From Oscillatoria acuminata PCC 6304 (lineage in GTDB: Bacteria > Cyanobacteriota > Cyanobacteriia > Cyanobacteriales > Laspinemataceae), in assembly GCF_000317105.1 (NCBI RefSeq), contig NC_019693.1:1922001-1986000 (forward strand): DNA of 64,000 nt, in the 5' to 3' direction. The notes under the pieces are model-generated. The model saw only the letters and a list, made by a program, of their open reading frames with translations. It searched no databases and was not told the DNA's origin. Each line of letters begins with the position of its first letter. Position 1 is the stretch's first letter. A program made the position numbers and the translations under genes. Below, piece by piece: positions 1 to 10,854 of this stretch.

Positions 1-3000
1 TGACTCCTTGGACGATGGCAATCACTTTACCGCCACTGCTGATGGTGGTGACTCCCCCTTGGGACTGGATAGAGAGTTGACCCCAGGTTAGATGACGGGC
101 TAACATCAGTTGATCAATGCCTGATTCAAAGTCGGCGATCGTTGTCGTCCCTCGTCCATTTCCAACTATAAAGCGATCGCTGCCACTGCCGCCGATTAAA
201 GTGTCATCTCCATCCCCGCCACAGAGGATATCATCACCTTGATCGCCAATTAGGAGATCGTTGCCGCTACCTCCAGTGAGAAAATCATTCCCCTTTCCAC
301 CGTGGAGGGTGTCGTCTCCGTCTGCGCCACAGATGATATCATCCCCCTGATTGCCGTTGATGAAGTCATCTCCCGATCCTCCACTGATGTAGTCGTCTCC
401 ATCTTGATCTGCCAGGGAAGGGTCCGAGGGACCGCCATAGATGGTATCGTTGCCTGCATCGCCGAGGAGGGTATCACTGCCGCGATCGCCATAAATTAGA
501 TCGTGATCTGCTCCTCCCCAGGCGATATCATTACCCTGGCCGCTGTAGATGGTATCATTGCCTTCATTGCCGCTGAGGTAGTCATCCCCTTCGTTGCCAT
601 AGAGGATATCTCCGCGATCGCTTGGCAATGCAAATTCAGTCCAGGTACCGCCAAAGAGGGTATCACTGCCTTTATTACCATAGAGGATATCACTGCCGCG
701 ATCGCCCCAAATTAAATCCTCATCCTTGCCACCATAGACGGTATCATCTCCTTGACCGGCAAAGATAGTATCATTTCCTTGATTGCCGTGGAGTTCGTCA
801 TTGCCTGTGCCACCCTCTAGGCGATCGGCATCTCCCGGGGTATTTTCTACTTCGCTTCCTATCCCCCCGCGCATCATATCATTGCCATCCCCTCCGTACA
901 GGTGATCATCCCCATCTTCGCCATACAATTGATCATCCCCACCGCTACCAACCAGTGCATCATTGCCATAACCCCCGATTAACAGATCCCCATCTTCGCT
1001 GCCAATTGCGATCGTCTCGGTTCTGTTATCTCCCCCCACTGTCAAGAATTTGGGTGACTCCGGAAGATTCATGTCAAGACAAGGTTTCCCATCTTCCCCA
1101 ACAGTATCGGTTTCCCAAGGCAGTGATCCATTACTTTCACCTCCCCCAACCATGACAGGGGGAATCATCCCCGAATTATCTTCCGGTGGGATATTTCCCG
1201 AATTATCTTCCGGTGGGATATTTCCCGAATTATTTTCCGGTGGGATATTTCCCGAGTTATCTTCCGATGGAATTTCTTCTGGATTATCTTCTGGTGGGAT
1301 ATTTTCCGAGTTATCTTCCGGTGGAATTTCTTCTGGATTATCTTCTGGTGGGATATTTCCCGAATTATCTTCTGGTGGGATATTTCCCGAATTATCTTCC
1401 GGTGGAATCTCTTCTGAATTATCTTCCGGTGGAATCTCTTCTGAATTATCTTCTGGTGGAATTTCTTCTGGATTATCTTCTGGTGGAATTTCTTCTGGAT
1501 TATCTTCTGGTGGAATTTCTTCTGAAATGATCGCCTCCACGAGATGCGCTGCCTGGGTCACCGTACCATTAGCAGAGATAGCGATCGCGTTACCATTGGC
1601 CGCTACAATATTGCTGCTGTTCAAACCAACAGAAAGACTAGAATCTTCTTGTAGCCCGTTCAACCCTCCGATCAGCAAATAATTGTGATCTCCGATTGGC
1701 ACAGTAAAGGAACTCACCCGAATCCCATCGGTAATATCCAGAGGGGTTTCCATCGTTCCCACGGGAAAGTCTCCCAGGTCATAAATACCGTTATGATTAA
1801 CATCGGCAATAAGCTGCAAATTGCTAATATTGGTGTTTCCAATCCCTGTAGCAGTGACTCCAAAAGTCAGATTATTGGTGATAATGGGTTCATGAACTGC
1901 ACTCAGACGGAACCGATGCCAAACTGTACTATCAGGGACAGAAGTAGAGGCAGGAGGAAACTGGTCTAATATTTGACTGACGGAATGTTCGTTCAGGGTG
2001 AGTACCCCTTTCGAGTTGACGGTTATTGAGATATTCCCCCCAACTTCTAGGGGGCCGCCTGTACCCATATTGCCCAAATCATTCACCGTAATATTAATCG
2101 TATCCGTCCCGGAGTAATTCGCACCACTTTGATAATTTAGGATACTCAAAGCACTGTTAATTTCTGCTAGAGTTCCGGTAAAACTCATTGTCTGATCCCC
2201 ACTTCCATCACCGTTGACAAAGGTCAGATTGAAGAAATTATTTAAAGTCAGAAAACCCTGGTTAACCGATAAATTCACTTGCAGGGGTTGGGTCCCGGCA
2301 TCCACATCAGCGACGTTAATTCCTGGAATCGATAAATTTATGCTTTGATCAACCACTTGGTTAGTCGGCAGGGTCAAAACTGGCGCATCATTGACCGGAT
2401 TTACAGTAATATTGACGGTTTTCGTATCAGTAAGCGGACCTCCTGTACCGCTGTTACCGCTATCATTGGCAACAACGGTGAGGGTATCAGTGCCATTAAA
2501 ATTAGGTAAACCCTGATAGAGTAGACCCGTTGCATCGGCTAGAACTTGATTAATTTGGCTGATTGTCCCGGTGAGGGTTACGTTATTTGTGCCATTATCG
2601 GTGATATTTGCCGCTGCTAGACCCCCAGTTACTCCCGAGTTGACCGTGAGAGTGCCCTGATTAACTGTTAGGGTGACGATGATATCATTAGTTCCTGCAT
2701 CTACATCGGCGACGCTCATTCCAGGAATCACCAATGGCATATCTTCATCCACGGATAAAGGTGGTAAACTGCTGCCGGTTGTGACAGAAACTGCCGATAG
2801 ATTAAAGTTAGCGCTGGCACTAGGTGTATTGTCCCCAAAAAAAATAAAGTTGGGTGTAGTGTAAGGGTTTTCTGGGAGAAAACTTGGGAGACTAGCGCTG
2901 GTGTAGTTCCGAAGGTTACCACTCATTACCAGGTTGCCATTGGCAAGAAGTTCGTAAGTCTCTCCCAACACCTCTAACTGATAGTTAACTGGATTGGATT

Positions 3001-5008
3001 GGGTATCAAAACCGACGCTTTCGCCTGGTTTAAGGGTGTGGGTGAATAGAGTATTCGTGTTGGGGGGAGGTTCGGCAGTACCTTCTTCTTGGACCCAGAT
3101 TGTATCTTCCCAAAACCCGATTTCTATGCCTTTTTCTCCATCGCTGCTGATGGCGATTAGGCTGAACCCGGCGCGATCGCCAATGCCATCACCATTTTTG
3201 TCGGCTGTGGCAGTTGCATGGTTTTCCGCCAGAATTTGGGCCGTAAAGTCGATGGTGTAGCCGGTATTTCTATCTAGCAGGGGGATCCGGTCAGGTCGGG
3301 CAATATAACCGGCGTAATCCAAAGCACTTGCGCTGGTATTTAGATTGGGTCCGTTTTGGGTTGTGGCGATCGGAAGAGAGGGTAAGGTGCGGTACTCAAA
3401 GCCTTGAGGATTTGGGGTACCAGTGCCATCATAAAGGTTAAAAGATGCACCGGGAACGGCTATGATGGGGGCATCGTTCGCCGTGGTGAAATTGATGGTT
3501 TTAGTTGCGGGACTACTGGCTAGACCCAGGGTATCAGTGAGTTGAAATTGGACCGTGCGATCGCCCGGTAAAGGATTGTCAGAAATATTGCCATAAATAA
3601 TATTCCGCATCAAGGCAGTAATTGCGGCATCCGTAGCAAAATCCGTGCCTACATTAATAGTCAGAGGGTTCCCTTGAGTCCCGCCGGTGAAGGTGGCAAA
3701 GGGTACGCCACTGTAAGCGATGAGGTTAAGTCCTGGAGAATCAATGCCCGCACCAATTTGCCCTGCACTGCTGCCTTCATTTCTAATCATCAAAATATCA
3801 TCGGTCGTGGCACCCGAGGTAAAGTTAATCCTGAGAGTGCCGTTACTGAAGTTCGTTAAGTCAGGATCTGTGGCAGTGGCGCTGGGGTCAAGAAGGGTAA
3901 AACCTTGGTTCTCGATATAGTTGAGATTGCCACTGAAGAGGGTGATTGGGGGGGCTGCATTATGAGAACCTAATCCGTTAAAAGTATTTGGAGGAAATCC
4001 AATCCACTCTAGGCTGGGGTTGAAGGGATTGTTAGGGTTGGTATCTCCAGTGGTGATGGTGCTTTTCCGGCGCAGGGTTCTATCTAGGGTACTCACCCCT
4101 CCCCCAGACCAGGCTGTACCGGGATTAACACCAATTTGTCCGATCGCGTCCAGAATTATGTCGTTTTTCCGCAGGACTATGGCATCATTGCCGTTAAACC
4201 AGCCGTTGCCATTGGTTTGGTTTGGCACAATGGCAGGGTCTGCCATGTTGTGGGCGAGGACAAAGGTACTGCCCGGATCGACAGTGCCGGTAAGATTGAT
4301 AGTGAGTCCAGCCGTGCTACTCCCGTTAAAATACATTGCGACAGAATAGCCACCGGCAGCTAGGTCGATCGCGCTGCCAGTGCCGTTGTAAAATTCTAGA
4401 GCTTTGTTGTTGCTGCTGCCTTCGACATATTCAGAGATAAAAAGGTCGGTGGGGGCGAGGATACCCCGGTAAGCGCCGATCGCCTCCGCAGAAAAGGGGA
4501 TTTGCACTTCAATTGGACCTGTACGCGCTTCCAGTTCCCAGTCTCCCCCCAAAGCGGCGCTACCTGTTAGGTTATCGCTGGCGGCAATATCAGCCCCGGT
4601 GATGGCTGCGAGGCGATCGACAAATCCTCCCAAGTCAGCGGCGAGATTGCACCCGTAGAGTAGGATATCCGCATCAGGGGTGAGAGACTTGGCCCATTGG
4701 AAGATTTCGGCTTCTGGGAGAGTTTCGGCGGTTAAAACCCTGTTACCCAGGTGTAACATCCCGGATTGGGCGTGGGAGAGAATATGCAGACCCGCCAGGG
4801 GTTGTTTTTGGTGGGAGAGAATCTCACTAATTTGGGCGATCGCATCACGGTTGGGGTCTAACACCACAACTTGTAATTCAGCCGGGGTACTGGCGATGAG
4901 GGTTTCATATCCAGTTACAGTAGGGTCAGCAAACAGAATTTCTGTGGGAGAGGTGTTTTCCCCGATGGGATAGAGGGGACTGGTAGATTCCGAGAGCAAA
5001 AACGCCAT
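1..5008 (-). CDS. Giant DUF4347 / lamin-tail / RTX-repeat surface protein, C-terminus cut by window edge
   Basis: The frame stays open from the ATG at 5006-5008 to the left edge, giving at least 1669 residues. Residues about 20-165 look like DUF4347 (phrases LHILSHA and LLYGCNLA). Residues about 185-310 resemble a lamin-tail domain ([19 protein letters not shown]). Cadherin-like repeats follow at about 750-1010 ([22 protein letters not shown]). A proline/acid repeat made of 13 nine-residue units fills 1161-1278, and about 1330-1640 is a run of Gly/Asp-rich calcium-binding RTX nonapeptides ([11 protein letters not shown] type). Proteins of this build are usually exported by type I secretion and act as adhesins or sheath components; export here is inferred. 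No N-terminal signal peptide is visible, which suits type I export. The C-terminal secretion signal lies outside the window. No internal stop was met where the frame was checked. Confidence 0.85.
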   Translation of the reverse strand, partial: MAFLLSESTSPLYPIGENTSPTEILFADPTVTGYETLIASTPAELQVVVLDPNRDAIAQISEILSHQKQPLAGLHILSHAQSGMLHLGNRVLTAETLPEAEIFQWAKSLTPDADILLYGCNLAADLGGFVDRLAAITGADIAASDNLTGSAALGGDWELEARTGPIEVQIPFSAEAIGAYRGILAPTDLFISEYVEGSSNNKALEFYNGTGSAIDLAAGGYSVAMYFNGSSTAGLTINLTGTVDPGSTFVLAHNMADPAIVPNQTNGNGWFNGNDAIVLRKNDIILDAIGQIGVNPGTAWSGGGVSTLDRTLRRKSTITTGDTNPNNPFNPSLEWIGFPPNTFNGLGSHNAAPPITLFSGNLNYIENQGFTLLDPSATATDPDLTNFSNGTLRINFTSGATTDDILMIRNEGSSAGQIGAGIDSPGLNLIAYSGVPFATFTGGTQGNPLTINVGTDFATDAAITALMRNIIYGNISDNPLPGDRTVQFQLTDTLGLASSPATKTINFTTANDAPIIAVPGASFNLYDGTGTPNPQGFEYRTLPSLPIATTQNGPNLNTSASALDYAGYIARPDRIPLLDRNTGYTIDFTAQILAENHATATADKNGDGIGDRAGFSLIAISSDGEKGIEIGFWEDTIWVQEEGTAEPPPNTNTLFTHTLKPGESVGFDTQSNPVNYQLEVLGETYELLANGNLVMSGNLRNYTSASLPSFLPENPYTTPNFIFFGDNTPSASANFNLSAVSVTTGSSLPPLSVDEDMPLVIPGMSVADVDAGTNDIIVTLTVNQGTLTVNSGVTGGLAAANITDNGTNNVTLTGTISQINQVLADATGLLYQGLPNFNGTDTLTVVANDSGNSGTGGPLTDTKTVNITVNPVNDAPVLTLPTNQVVDQSINLSIPGINVADVDAGTQPLQVNLSVNQGFLTLNNFFNLTFVNGDGSGDQTMSFTGTLAEINSALSILNYQSGANYSGTDTINITVNDLGNMGTGGPLEVGGNISITVNSKGVLTLNEHSVSQILDQFPPASTSVPDSTVWHRFRLSAVHEPIITNNLTFGVTATGIGNTNISNLQLIADVNHNGIYDLGDFPVGTMETPLDITDGIRVSSFTVPIGDHNYLLIGGLNGLQEDSSLSVGLNSSNIVAANGNAIAISANGTVTQAAHLVEAIISEEIPPEDNPEEIPPEDNPEEIPPEDNSEEIPPEDNSEEIPPEDNSGNIPPEDNSGNIPPEDNPEEIPPEDNSENIPPEDNPEEIPSEDNSGNIPPENNSGNIPPEDNSGNIPPEDNSGMIPPVMVGGGESNGSLPWETDTVGEDGKPCLDMNLPESPKFLTVGGDNRTETIAIGSEDGDLLIGGYGNDALVGSGGDDQLYGEDGDDHLYGGDGNDMMRGGIGSEVENTPGDADRLEGGTGNDELHGNQGNDTIFAGQGDDTVYGGKDEDLIWGDRGSDILYGNKGSDTLFGGTWTEFALPSDRGDILYGNEGDDYLSGNEGNDTIYSGQGNDIAWGGADHDLIYGDRGSDTLLGDAGNDTIYGGPSDPSLADQDGDDYISGGSGDDFINGNQGDDIICGADGDDTLHGGKGNDFLTGGSGNDLLIGDQGDDILCGGDGDDTLIGGSGSDRFIVGNGRGTTTIADFESGIDQLMLARHLTWGQLSIQSQGGVTTISSGGKVIAIVQGV
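1174..1524 (-). repeat. 13 tandem 27-bp units inside the RTX gene
   Basis: Thirteen head-to-tail units of exactly 27 bp encode the nonapeptide series (E/G)(E/N)IPPEDN(P/S) on the minus strand. Two main sub-variants alternate (GNIPPEDNS and [10 protein letters not shown]). The array keeps the frame and links the cadherin-like part to the RTX part, so it is probably an extended linker whose copy number can vary. Confidence 0.9.
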
Positions 5009-5212
5009 AGGTGATGGTTCTTGGATTAGAATAGGGTAATCGCATCTATATAAGATCGTGACCCGGTAGGAGATCCTACATATCCCACACTCGGTCATGC
5101 CCAAGCCAAAGACCGCACCCTGAAGAATGCTCTGTCTCACTAGCCTGAACTGACTATTATGTTAATATAGAGTGACCTAATTCTTTCTAAAGAGATTTTT
5201 AACTTTCCTGAA

Positions 5213-5249
5213 CAACACCAATCAGCTTTTTAGAGTCTGGTTGGTGTTG
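5213..5249 (-). terminator. Probable terminator hairpin after the LD-carboxypeptidase gene
   Basis: A 13-bp stem with one G-T pair (5213-5225 with 5237-5249) and an 11-nt loop lies just past the stop of the minus-strand gene ending at 5268. The T-tract is weak, so efficiency is uncertain. Confidence 0.45.
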
Positions 5250-5267
5250 CTGCTATTTACACAACTG

Positions 5268-6206
5268 TTAACCCACTAAAATTCTTAAACTCCCCTTATC
5301 CCCATCTAACTCCACCGGGACACCTACAGGCAAGGCGGCATTTTCGCCATCATGTCCGAAGGGTAAATCTGCAACAATGGGAATGTCTAAGTCTACTAGG
5401 CGATCGCGCAAGACTTCGCTAACAGTAAAACTGGACTTACTGGCTACCGTATCACATTGGCTAAATCTGCCTAATGCAATTCCCCTCACGCCAGTGAATG
5501 CACCCATCATCCGCCATTGAGTCAGCATCCGATCGATGCGATAGGGGGCTTCTCCTACATCCTCAAAGGCTAAAATTACTCCATCTAATAACGGTTGCGC
5601 GGGAGTGCCTAAAAGGTGGGTGGCAACGGTGAGATTGGCGGGGAGTAAATATCCCGTGGCGGTGCCATTTCCCCATCCGTTGCCTTGGAGAGGGGGGATT
5701 GCCTTGCCTTCGACTAAATCAAATAACCGGGAAATGGTCCAATCGGGTTCAGCGGCGATCGTCGTCAGGAGGGGACCATGCACTCCTACTATGCCAGTTT
5801 TACTCAGACTCCATAACAAACTGGTAATGTCAGAAAATCCGATTACCCATTTGGGCGGGGTCGCTTCTGGGGTCCAGGTCCAATCTTCTAAAATCCTGGC
5901 CCCTCCATATCCGCCTCGGATGCAGAGGATGGCGCGACAGTCTGGGTCCTGCCATGCGATCGCCAGTTGTTGACGCCGATCGCGATCGGTGCCTGCCAAA
6001 TATCCCCAACTGTTGTCATAACCGGCAGTCAGTTCCACGCGATACCCGCGCGATCGCCAAATATCTAGCCCTTTTTCAAATGCCGACAACTCTCGTAGAC
6101 CCCCACTGGGGGCAATTGCGCGCAACAAATCCCCCGGTTTTAATGCCGGAGGCACAACTCGATTCAAATTTAACCCCCCCATTTTCGATACCATTGTGCG
6201 ATTCAT
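5268..6206 (-). CDS. LD-carboxypeptidase (peptidase family S66)
   Basis: The 312-residue product matches the S66 family, which trims the terminal D-Ala from murein tetrapeptides during peptidoglycan recycling or processing. The nucleophile serine is in GFSDIT, preceded by the family hallmark CIRGGYGGARIL; the Glu and His of the relay are in LAFEDVGEAPYRIDRML and PFGHDGEN. Length is normal for the family (about 300). No export signal is visible, so it is probably cytosolic. Two start codons are possible: 6206, with AAGGGAG almost touching the ATG, or the in-frame ATG at 6194 with better spacing. Confidence 0.88.
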   Translation of the reverse strand: MNRTMVSKMGGLNLNRVVPPALKPGDLLRAIAPSGGLRELSAFEKGLDIWRSRGYRVELTAGYDNSWGYLAGTDRDRRQQLAIAWQDPDCRAILCIRGGYGGARILEDWTWTPEATPPKWVIGFSDITSLLWSLSKTGIVGVHGPLLTTIAAEPDWTISRLFDLVEGKAIPPLQGNGWGNGTATGYLLPANLTVATHLLGTPAQPLLDGVILAFEDVGEAPYRIDRMLTQWRMMGAFTGVRGIALGRFSQCDTVASKSSFTVSEVLRDRLVDLDIPIVADLPFGHDGENAALPVGVPVELDGDKGSLRILVG

Positions 6207-6433
6207 ACTCCCTTATCTATTGATAATTTATCACCCCTAATTGGTGTAATTTTCCGGTTGCCCTAAACTAGGAAATAAAAAAAATTTACACCCTAAAAAT
6301 ATAATCTACCCTAATTTTTAAGACTCCACCGTTTGACAATTTGGCTGAAAACTCACAGAAATTAACTCCTCAGACTTTCCCTGGAAAATCGAGTGATCAT
6401 TTCCAGTTCTACCGATTCCAATTCAGAGCCAAA

Positions 6434-7627
6434 CTAGGGAATATCTTCTGGATAAGTGTCGGTCGGTGGAGACCAATTTTGTAACGAGGAACGGGATTCA
6501 GAATTAGCACCAGGACGGAGGCGACTGAGTTGAGACAAAGCCCACTGTGCCGCTTCTCGGACCTCGGGATCAGAATCTTCCGCAGCGTGGCGGAGGAGTT
6601 GACTGGTTTGGGAGACTAAATCATAGATACGGGTTAAATCCCGAATGGCATTTTTCCGCACTTCCGGATTGCTATCTTGCAAAGACAGAATCAAAGCCCG
6701 ATTCATGGGTTGGAGTGTGCGGTTTCCGATTTCGGCTAGGGATGCCAAAATTAAACTGCGCTGGCGAGAATCGGAATCCATTAATAAACTCACCAAGGGT
6801 TGCATCGCCCGAGAGTCTCCCTTTTGCCCGAGTTCCCAAATCGCTTTGCGTCGTTGAGTGGGGACTCGACTTTGCAATTCTTCGATTAAGGTTTCGATCG
6901 CATCAATTTTGGCAAGCTGAGGAGGTTCACTCTGGACTAACCCTTCTTCTGAAGGAGGGGGAGGGGTAACCGCTGCCGAGGGAGGGAGTTTTGGTGAGGG
7001 TTCAATCGCCCTCTCGTTGTAGCCATTTCGGTGATGGGGTGACCCAGGGGAATTTTCTGCAAGATCTTTGTTCTCTAAAACCGGGGATTCCAACTCGGGT
7101 TTGGGGTCAGGGTCTGAAAACTGATCCGGTGGGTCCTTGAAACCTCCAGGGGTTTCGGGTATTTCCTCCCCCTCATCCTCGTCATCGGGTCCACCGGAAT
7201 GGGTGAGCAAATAAAAACCCCCCGCAAAGATTCCTGCAAAGGCAAGGGTCGTGAAACTCAGAAGTAACAGCCAGAAAAGGTCTTTGCGAGCAAAACGATT
7301 TCTACCCGGGCGTTCAGTTTGGGGGGCCGGATTGGGTGGAGTCTGGGCCAAGAGTTCGGGTTGCTGGGTTCCTTCCACCGGGGAATCCGGATTTGGGGAG
7401 AGTCTTCCAGAGGGGTCTGGGGTAGTCCCCGCCAGGGCGCGATCGCCAACAGGACCAAAGGGCAGTTCCCCGGCCCCCAGAGTCCGTTGAACCTGTCCCA
7501 GGGAGAGCGTTTGAGATATAACAGTTCCAGGGATTTGACCAATCAAACCCCGACTTTCCGCACCGGGAAAAATGCCCAGGCAGGTTAAAGTCGTAATCAG
7601 TAATAACGCGGGATGGTAGGCGATCAT
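6434..7627 (-). CDS. Membrane-anchored HEAT-repeat protein
   Basis: The 397-residue product has an N-terminal signal-like segment (AYHPALLLITTLTCLGIF), a Pro/Gly-rich region, a second strong hydrophobic helix at about 133-160 (FWLLLLSFTTLAFAGIFAGG), an acidic Pro-rich linker and a C-terminal domain (about 245-365) with HEAT/armadillo-like repeats (IWELGQKGDSRAMQPLVSLL; repeated EVRKNAIRDL and EVREAAQWAL). HEAT domains are protein-binding scaffolds; the partner is unknown. It appears transcribed alone on the minus strand. Confidence 0.7.
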   Translation of the reverse strand: MIAYHPALLLITTLTCLGIFPGAESRGLIGQIPGTVISQTLSLGQVQRTLGAGELPFGPVGDRALAGTTPDPSGRLSPNPDSPVEGTQQPELLAQTPPNPAPQTERPGRNRFARKDLFWLLLLSFTTLAFAGIFAGGFYLLTHSGGPDDEDEGEEIPETPGGFKDPPDQFSDPDPKPELESPVLENKDLAENSPGSPHHRNGYNERAIEPSPKLPPSAAVTPPPPSEEGLVQSEPPQLAKIDAIETLIEELQSRVPTQRRKAIWELGQKGDSRAMQPLVSLLMDSDSRQRSLILASLAEIGNRTLQPMNRALILSLQDSNPEVRKNAIRDLTRIYDLVSQTSQLLRHAAEDSDPEVREAAQWALSQLSRLRPGANSESRSSLQNWSPPTDTYPEDIP

Positions 7628-7798
7628 AATAGGGGTACAGATCCAATCGGTTGAGCCAAAGAAAGCATGACACTAAGCTAACTTGCTTTCCGTTCCCAAG
7701 GAGATGCGCTTAAGAATACAATCCCTGTAATAGCACACCAGAATGATCGCCATCTTCAGCTACCATGATTCCGCGAGAATCAGTTAACCCGGGGTGGC

Positions 7799-8908
7799 TT
7801 AACCCTGTGAATCTGAAACTCGAAGTTTAATGGGTACTTCAACCGGGTGGCCTTCGGCCCCTGTCAAGAGTGGCATCGATTCCGATGAGAGATTTTCGCC
7901 ATCGGGGATAGAGCGAGTGGATGCACGGGAGGTTCTGAGTTTCTCGGTCAAGGTTGCGATCGCACCGGCGGGGAGTTGTTCGCGCTGATTAATCAGGTAG
8001 ATGCTAATCAGAGTGAGGATAACACCACTCCACTGTAACTCAGAGAGGGTTTCTGATAAAAATAGATTGCCGAAAAGGATGGCAAAAACTGGGGTCATAA
8101 AGGTTAGGGAACTCAGACTGGTGAGGTTCCCAGTGGAAGCAAAGTAGAAAAACAGTCCATAGGCGATCGCCGATCCAAAAACGGTAGAGTAAGCCAATGC
8201 CATCCAACCATGCAGGTCTAAATGCACCCACTGCTCAGACTCCGTTAGTCCTGAGAGCATCCACAACGGCAAACCCCCAATAATCATGTGCCAACCTGTA
8301 GCAACAACGGGGTCAGCGTAGCGGCAGACAAATCTTACCATAACGGTCCCTGCTGCCATTGACAGGGCTGCCAACAGCATTAACCATTCGCCACTCTGAA
8401 ATAACCCCGAAAGGTGTAGAGTGTCCACCGGGAAGGACCCGTTAAATAAGCCCCAAATCCATTCATCGGGTAAACCAATCAGACTAATACCCAGAATACC
8501 CAGTCCCAACCCCAGGAAACCCCAACCTCCAATAATTTCTCCAAACAGCCATGCACTCAGCAGGGCCACAGCGAGGGGTTGGGAGTCAATCATCACCGAA
8601 CCCAAACCTGCTCCTGTTTTGACTAATCCTTCGGCGAGAAACCCTTGAAAGAGGAACCCATCGACAGCGGCAAAGAGGGTAATCCACAGCCATGCTTGCC
8701 ATCCCCGGGGTTGAGGGCGTCCGGCGATCGCCGCGACTGCCAACACCAACAGTCCCGCTGGAACTAACCGCACCCCGGCCATAAATAGGGGTGTGGTACT
8801 GGTGAGGGTTCCTTTCATCGCCACCATTGCCGTACCCCAGAGGAAAAAGGGCGCAATCATTAATAGGGGGGTGAATGAGAATTTAGATTCTGTTAATTTG
8901 AGTTGCAT
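7799..8908 (-). CDS. EamA/DMT-family transporter
   Basis: The 369-residue product is a ten-helix drug/metabolite transporter made of two EamA repeats, starting at APFFLWGTAMVAMKG and again at about residue 185 (LMLLAALSMAAGTVMVRF). The C-terminal 60 residues are a hydrophilic tail. DMT proteins export amino acids, metabolites or drugs; the substrate cannot be read from sequence. The minus-strand ATG has AAAGG a few bases upstream. Confidence 0.82.
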   Translation of the reverse strand: MQLKLTESKFSFTPLLMIAPFFLWGTAMVAMKGTLTSTTPLFMAGVRLVPAGLLVLAVAAIAGRPQPRGWQAWLWITLFAAVDGFLFQGFLAEGLVKTGAGLGSVMIDSQPLAVALLSAWLFGEIIGGWGFLGLGLGILGISLIGLPDEWIWGLFNGSFPVDTLHLSGLFQSGEWLMLLAALSMAAGTVMVRFVCRYADPVVATGWHMIIGGLPLWMLSGLTESEQWVHLDLHGWMALAYSTVFGSAIAYGLFFYFASTGNLTSLSSLTFMTPVFAILFGNLFLSETLSELQWSGVILTLISIYLINQREQLPAGAIATLTEKLRTSRASTRSIPDGENLSSESMPLLTGAEGHPVEVPIKLRVSDSQG

Positions 8909-9267
8909 AAGCCTTTATATTTGGATGCCGTTCTTTCTTGGGCGATCGAACTATCGGGCACAAAAATTACTTTTATAACAGGATTGTAGCAAATTATGTA
9001 CTTTTGTTACAAACTTGAAACAAAACCAGCCCCCAGTTCCAGGAGCAAGGCACAACCAGTCAGACCCCGGGGGATGCACAAGTCGGGTAAAATGTCAATC
9101 TAAAATGAGGAACTCAAAGATAAGGCAAACTATAAATTGAAGTGCCAAGACGACACAGAACAACGGAACAGGCTGACTAAGCACAGGCATCCTTAATTCT
9201 GACCGGACTCCCTTTGGCAGTTTATTTTCCCGCCCAACTGATTTATCTTGCTTCGTGCTACTGAACT
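8909..9267. other. Divergent intergenic region, no gene seen
   Basis: These 359 bp separate the minus-strand EamA gene from the plus-strand sppA. They must carry the promoters of both. No ORF, strong hairpin or recognisable operator stands out. Confidence 0.5.
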
Positions 9268-10083
9268 ATGATTTGGCCTTTTCGGAAATTTCGGAAAAAA
9301 ATTGCTCGTATTGAAATTAACGGTGCCATTAACGGGACGACCCGTAAAACTGTACTGGCTGCCCTCAAAACCATAGAAGAAAGAAAATTTCCCGCCTTAC
9401 TCTTACGGATTGATAGCCCAGGAGGGACCGTTGGAGACTCCCAGGAAATTTATAAAGCCCTGAAACGACTGAGCCAAACCGTAAAAATTGTGGCTAGTTT
9501 TGGGAATATTTCCGCATCCGGTGGGGTTTACATCGGCATGGGTGCTCCGCATATCGTCGCCAATCCGGGGACGATCACAGGGAGCATTGGGGTGATTCTT
9601 CGGGGAAATAACCTCGAACGACTGCTCGAAAAAGTCGGCGTTTCCTTCCAAGTGATTAAATCCGGACCTTACAAAGACATTTTGAGTTTTGACCGGGAAC
9701 TGACGCCACCGGAACAAGAAATACTCCAACAGATGATCGATACCACTTATCTCCAGTTCGTCCAAACCATTGCCGATGAGCGCAACCTGAGTGTAGAGCA
9801 GGTGAAAAGTTTTGCCGATGGGCGGATTTTCACGGGAGAACAAGCGGTGGAATTGGGAGTCGTAGACCGATTAGGGACCGAGGAAGATGCCCGAATTTGG
9901 GCCGCCGAGCTTGCGGGTCTTGACCCCAAAAAAACCGAGTGTTACACCTTGGAGGACCGCAAACCGCTCTTAAATCGGTTGCTGACGAGCACCCTGGGTT
10001 CTCAGGGGGTCTTAGCCGGACTCGATTGGTGTGAATTTGAGATCTCTCATAATGGACAGCCCCTTTGGTTGTATCGACCATAA
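9268..10083 (+). CDS. sppA: Signal peptide peptidase SppA, short form (family S49)
   Basis: The 271-residue product is a single-domain S49 protease that degrades cleaved signal peptides. The catalytic serine is in NISASGGVYIG (about residue 90) and the general-base lysine in KSGPYKDIL (about 138); LLLRIDSPGGTVGDS is the usual strand-turn before the active site. There is no clear transmembrane helix, only a basic start (PFRKFRKKI), as in the short forms common in cyanobacteria. It ends just before a heptanucleotide repeat tract. Confidence 0.88.
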   Translation: MIWPFRKFRKKIARIEINGAINGTTRKTVLAALKTIEERKFPALLLRIDSPGGTVGDSQEIYKALKRLSQTVKIVASFGNISASGGVYIGMGAPHIVANPGTITGSIGVILRGNNLERLLEKVGVSFQVIKSGPYKDILSFDRELTPPEQEILQQMIDTTYLQFVQTIADERNLSVEQVKSFADGRIFTGEQAVELGVVDRLGTEEDARIWAAELAGLDPKKTECYTLEDRKPLLNRLLTSTLGSQGVLAGLDWCEFEISHNGQPLWLYRP

Positions 10084-10089
10084 GGGGTC

Positions 10090-10313
10090 GTTGGTCCTTG
10101 GTCATTTGTCATTTGTCATTTGTCATTTGTCATTTGTCGTTTGTAGTTGGTCATTTGTCATTTGTCGTTTGGATGAATGACCAATCAGTAACAACTAACG
10201 ACTAGGGACCAAGGACCACTGACCAAGGACCAATGACCAACGACCAACGACCAATGATCAATGACCAACGACCAGTGACCAACGACCAATGACCAACGAC
10301 CAATGACAAACCA
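10090..10313. repeat. Heptanucleotide tandem repeats in two opposite orientations
   Basis: The left half (10090-10172) is built of TCATTTG/TCGTTTG/TTGGTCA units; the right half (10178-10313) is built of the opposite-strand heptamer (GACCAAT, GACCAAC, GACCAAG). Short tandem repeats of this type are a cyanobacterial hallmark. Because the halves are complementary, the tract can fold into a long imperfect hairpin between sppA and aroH. Confidence 0.9.
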
Positions 10314-10316
10314 CAA

Positions 10317-10323
10317 AAGGAGG
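10317..10323 (+). promoter_or_regulatory. Strong Shine-Dalgarno that fixes the aroH start
   Basis: AAGGAGG lies nine bases before GTG 10333. The in-frame ATG at 10303 sits inside the repeat tract and upstream of this ribosome-binding site. Confidence 0.75.
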
Positions 10324-10332
10324 ATTTTTCGA

Positions 10333-10722
10333 GTGGAGTGGACAGTTAAGGCAATTCGTGGAGCAATTACGGCCTCGGACAATACGATTGAGGCGATTCG
10401 AGAGGCGGTGACTGAACTGCTTGACGAATTAGAAGCCCGCAATAAGCTGGATCCCGAGTTAATTATTAGTGCGACATTTTCCGTGACGCGGGATTTGGAT
10501 GCGATTTTCCCGGCAGCGATCGCCCGTCAACGTCCCAACTGGGAAAATGTCCCGTTGTTGGATGTGCAGCATATGTACGTTCAGGGAGATTTAGAACGAT
10601 GTATTCGATTTTTGATTCATGTCAACGTTGCCTCAGCCCATACCGCGATTTATCATCCCTATCTGCGTCATGCCAAAAATCTTAGACCGGACTTGAGTTT
10701 TACCTCCGTTGGGGAATGGTGA
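10333..10722 (+). CDS. aroH: Chorismate mutase, AroH (monofunctional Bacillus type)
   Basis: From GTG 10333 the product is 129 residues, the usual AroH length. It converts chorismate to prephenate for phenylalanine and tyrosine synthesis. Recognisable blocks are VKAIRGAITA near the start, SATFSVTRDLDAIFPAAIAR (the AroH pattern SAT-DL-A-FPA), LDVQHMYVQGDLERCIRFL and the C-terminal YLRHAKNLRPDLS. AroH enzymes are trimers. A longer start at ATG 10303 would add ten repeat-encoded residues and bypass the AAGGAGG site, so it is disfavoured. Confidence 0.87.
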   Translation: MEWTVKAIRGAITASDNTIEAIREAVTELLDELEARNKLDPELIISATFSVTRDLDAIFPAAIARQRPNWENVPLLDVQHMYVQGDLERCIRFLIHVNVASAHTAIYHPYLRHAKNLRPDLSFTSVGEW

Positions 10723-10814
10723 GGGGAACAGATCGCTCCTTAACGGGGGGCCAAGAGTAGAAGAACAGCCCGGAAGCGATCGCCCCTCTAAGGCCCAGAT
10801 AGGAGCCGAAAAAA

Positions 10815-10854
10815 GCCCCTACCGTCTGGATCCGGTATGAGGGGCGATTTTTTT
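10815..10854. terminator. Bidirectional terminator between aroH and crtR
   Basis: GCCCCT pairs with AGGGGC and ACCG with CGGT around a short loop (10815-10845), flanked by an A-tract on the left and a T-tract at 10848-10854. The hairpin lies between the convergent aroH and crtR genes and can serve both. Confidence 0.75.

Noticed and set aside
302-715. Plus-strand frames opposite the RTX repeats
   Set aside because: They are complements of Gly/Asp-rich RTX codons; the minus-strand frame is continuous over 5 kb.
1174-1524. Possible CRISPR array
   Set aside because: The 27-bp units are contiguous with no spacers and keep a reading frame. No other array-like pattern with unique spacers was found.
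10303-10332. ATG 10303 as the aroH start
   Set aside because: The codons come from the repeat tract and precede the AAGGAGG site that fits GTG 10333.
10185-10442. 85-residue minus-strand frame rich in WSLV
   Set aside because: It is the translation of the heptanucleotide repeat tract and part of aroH in reverse.
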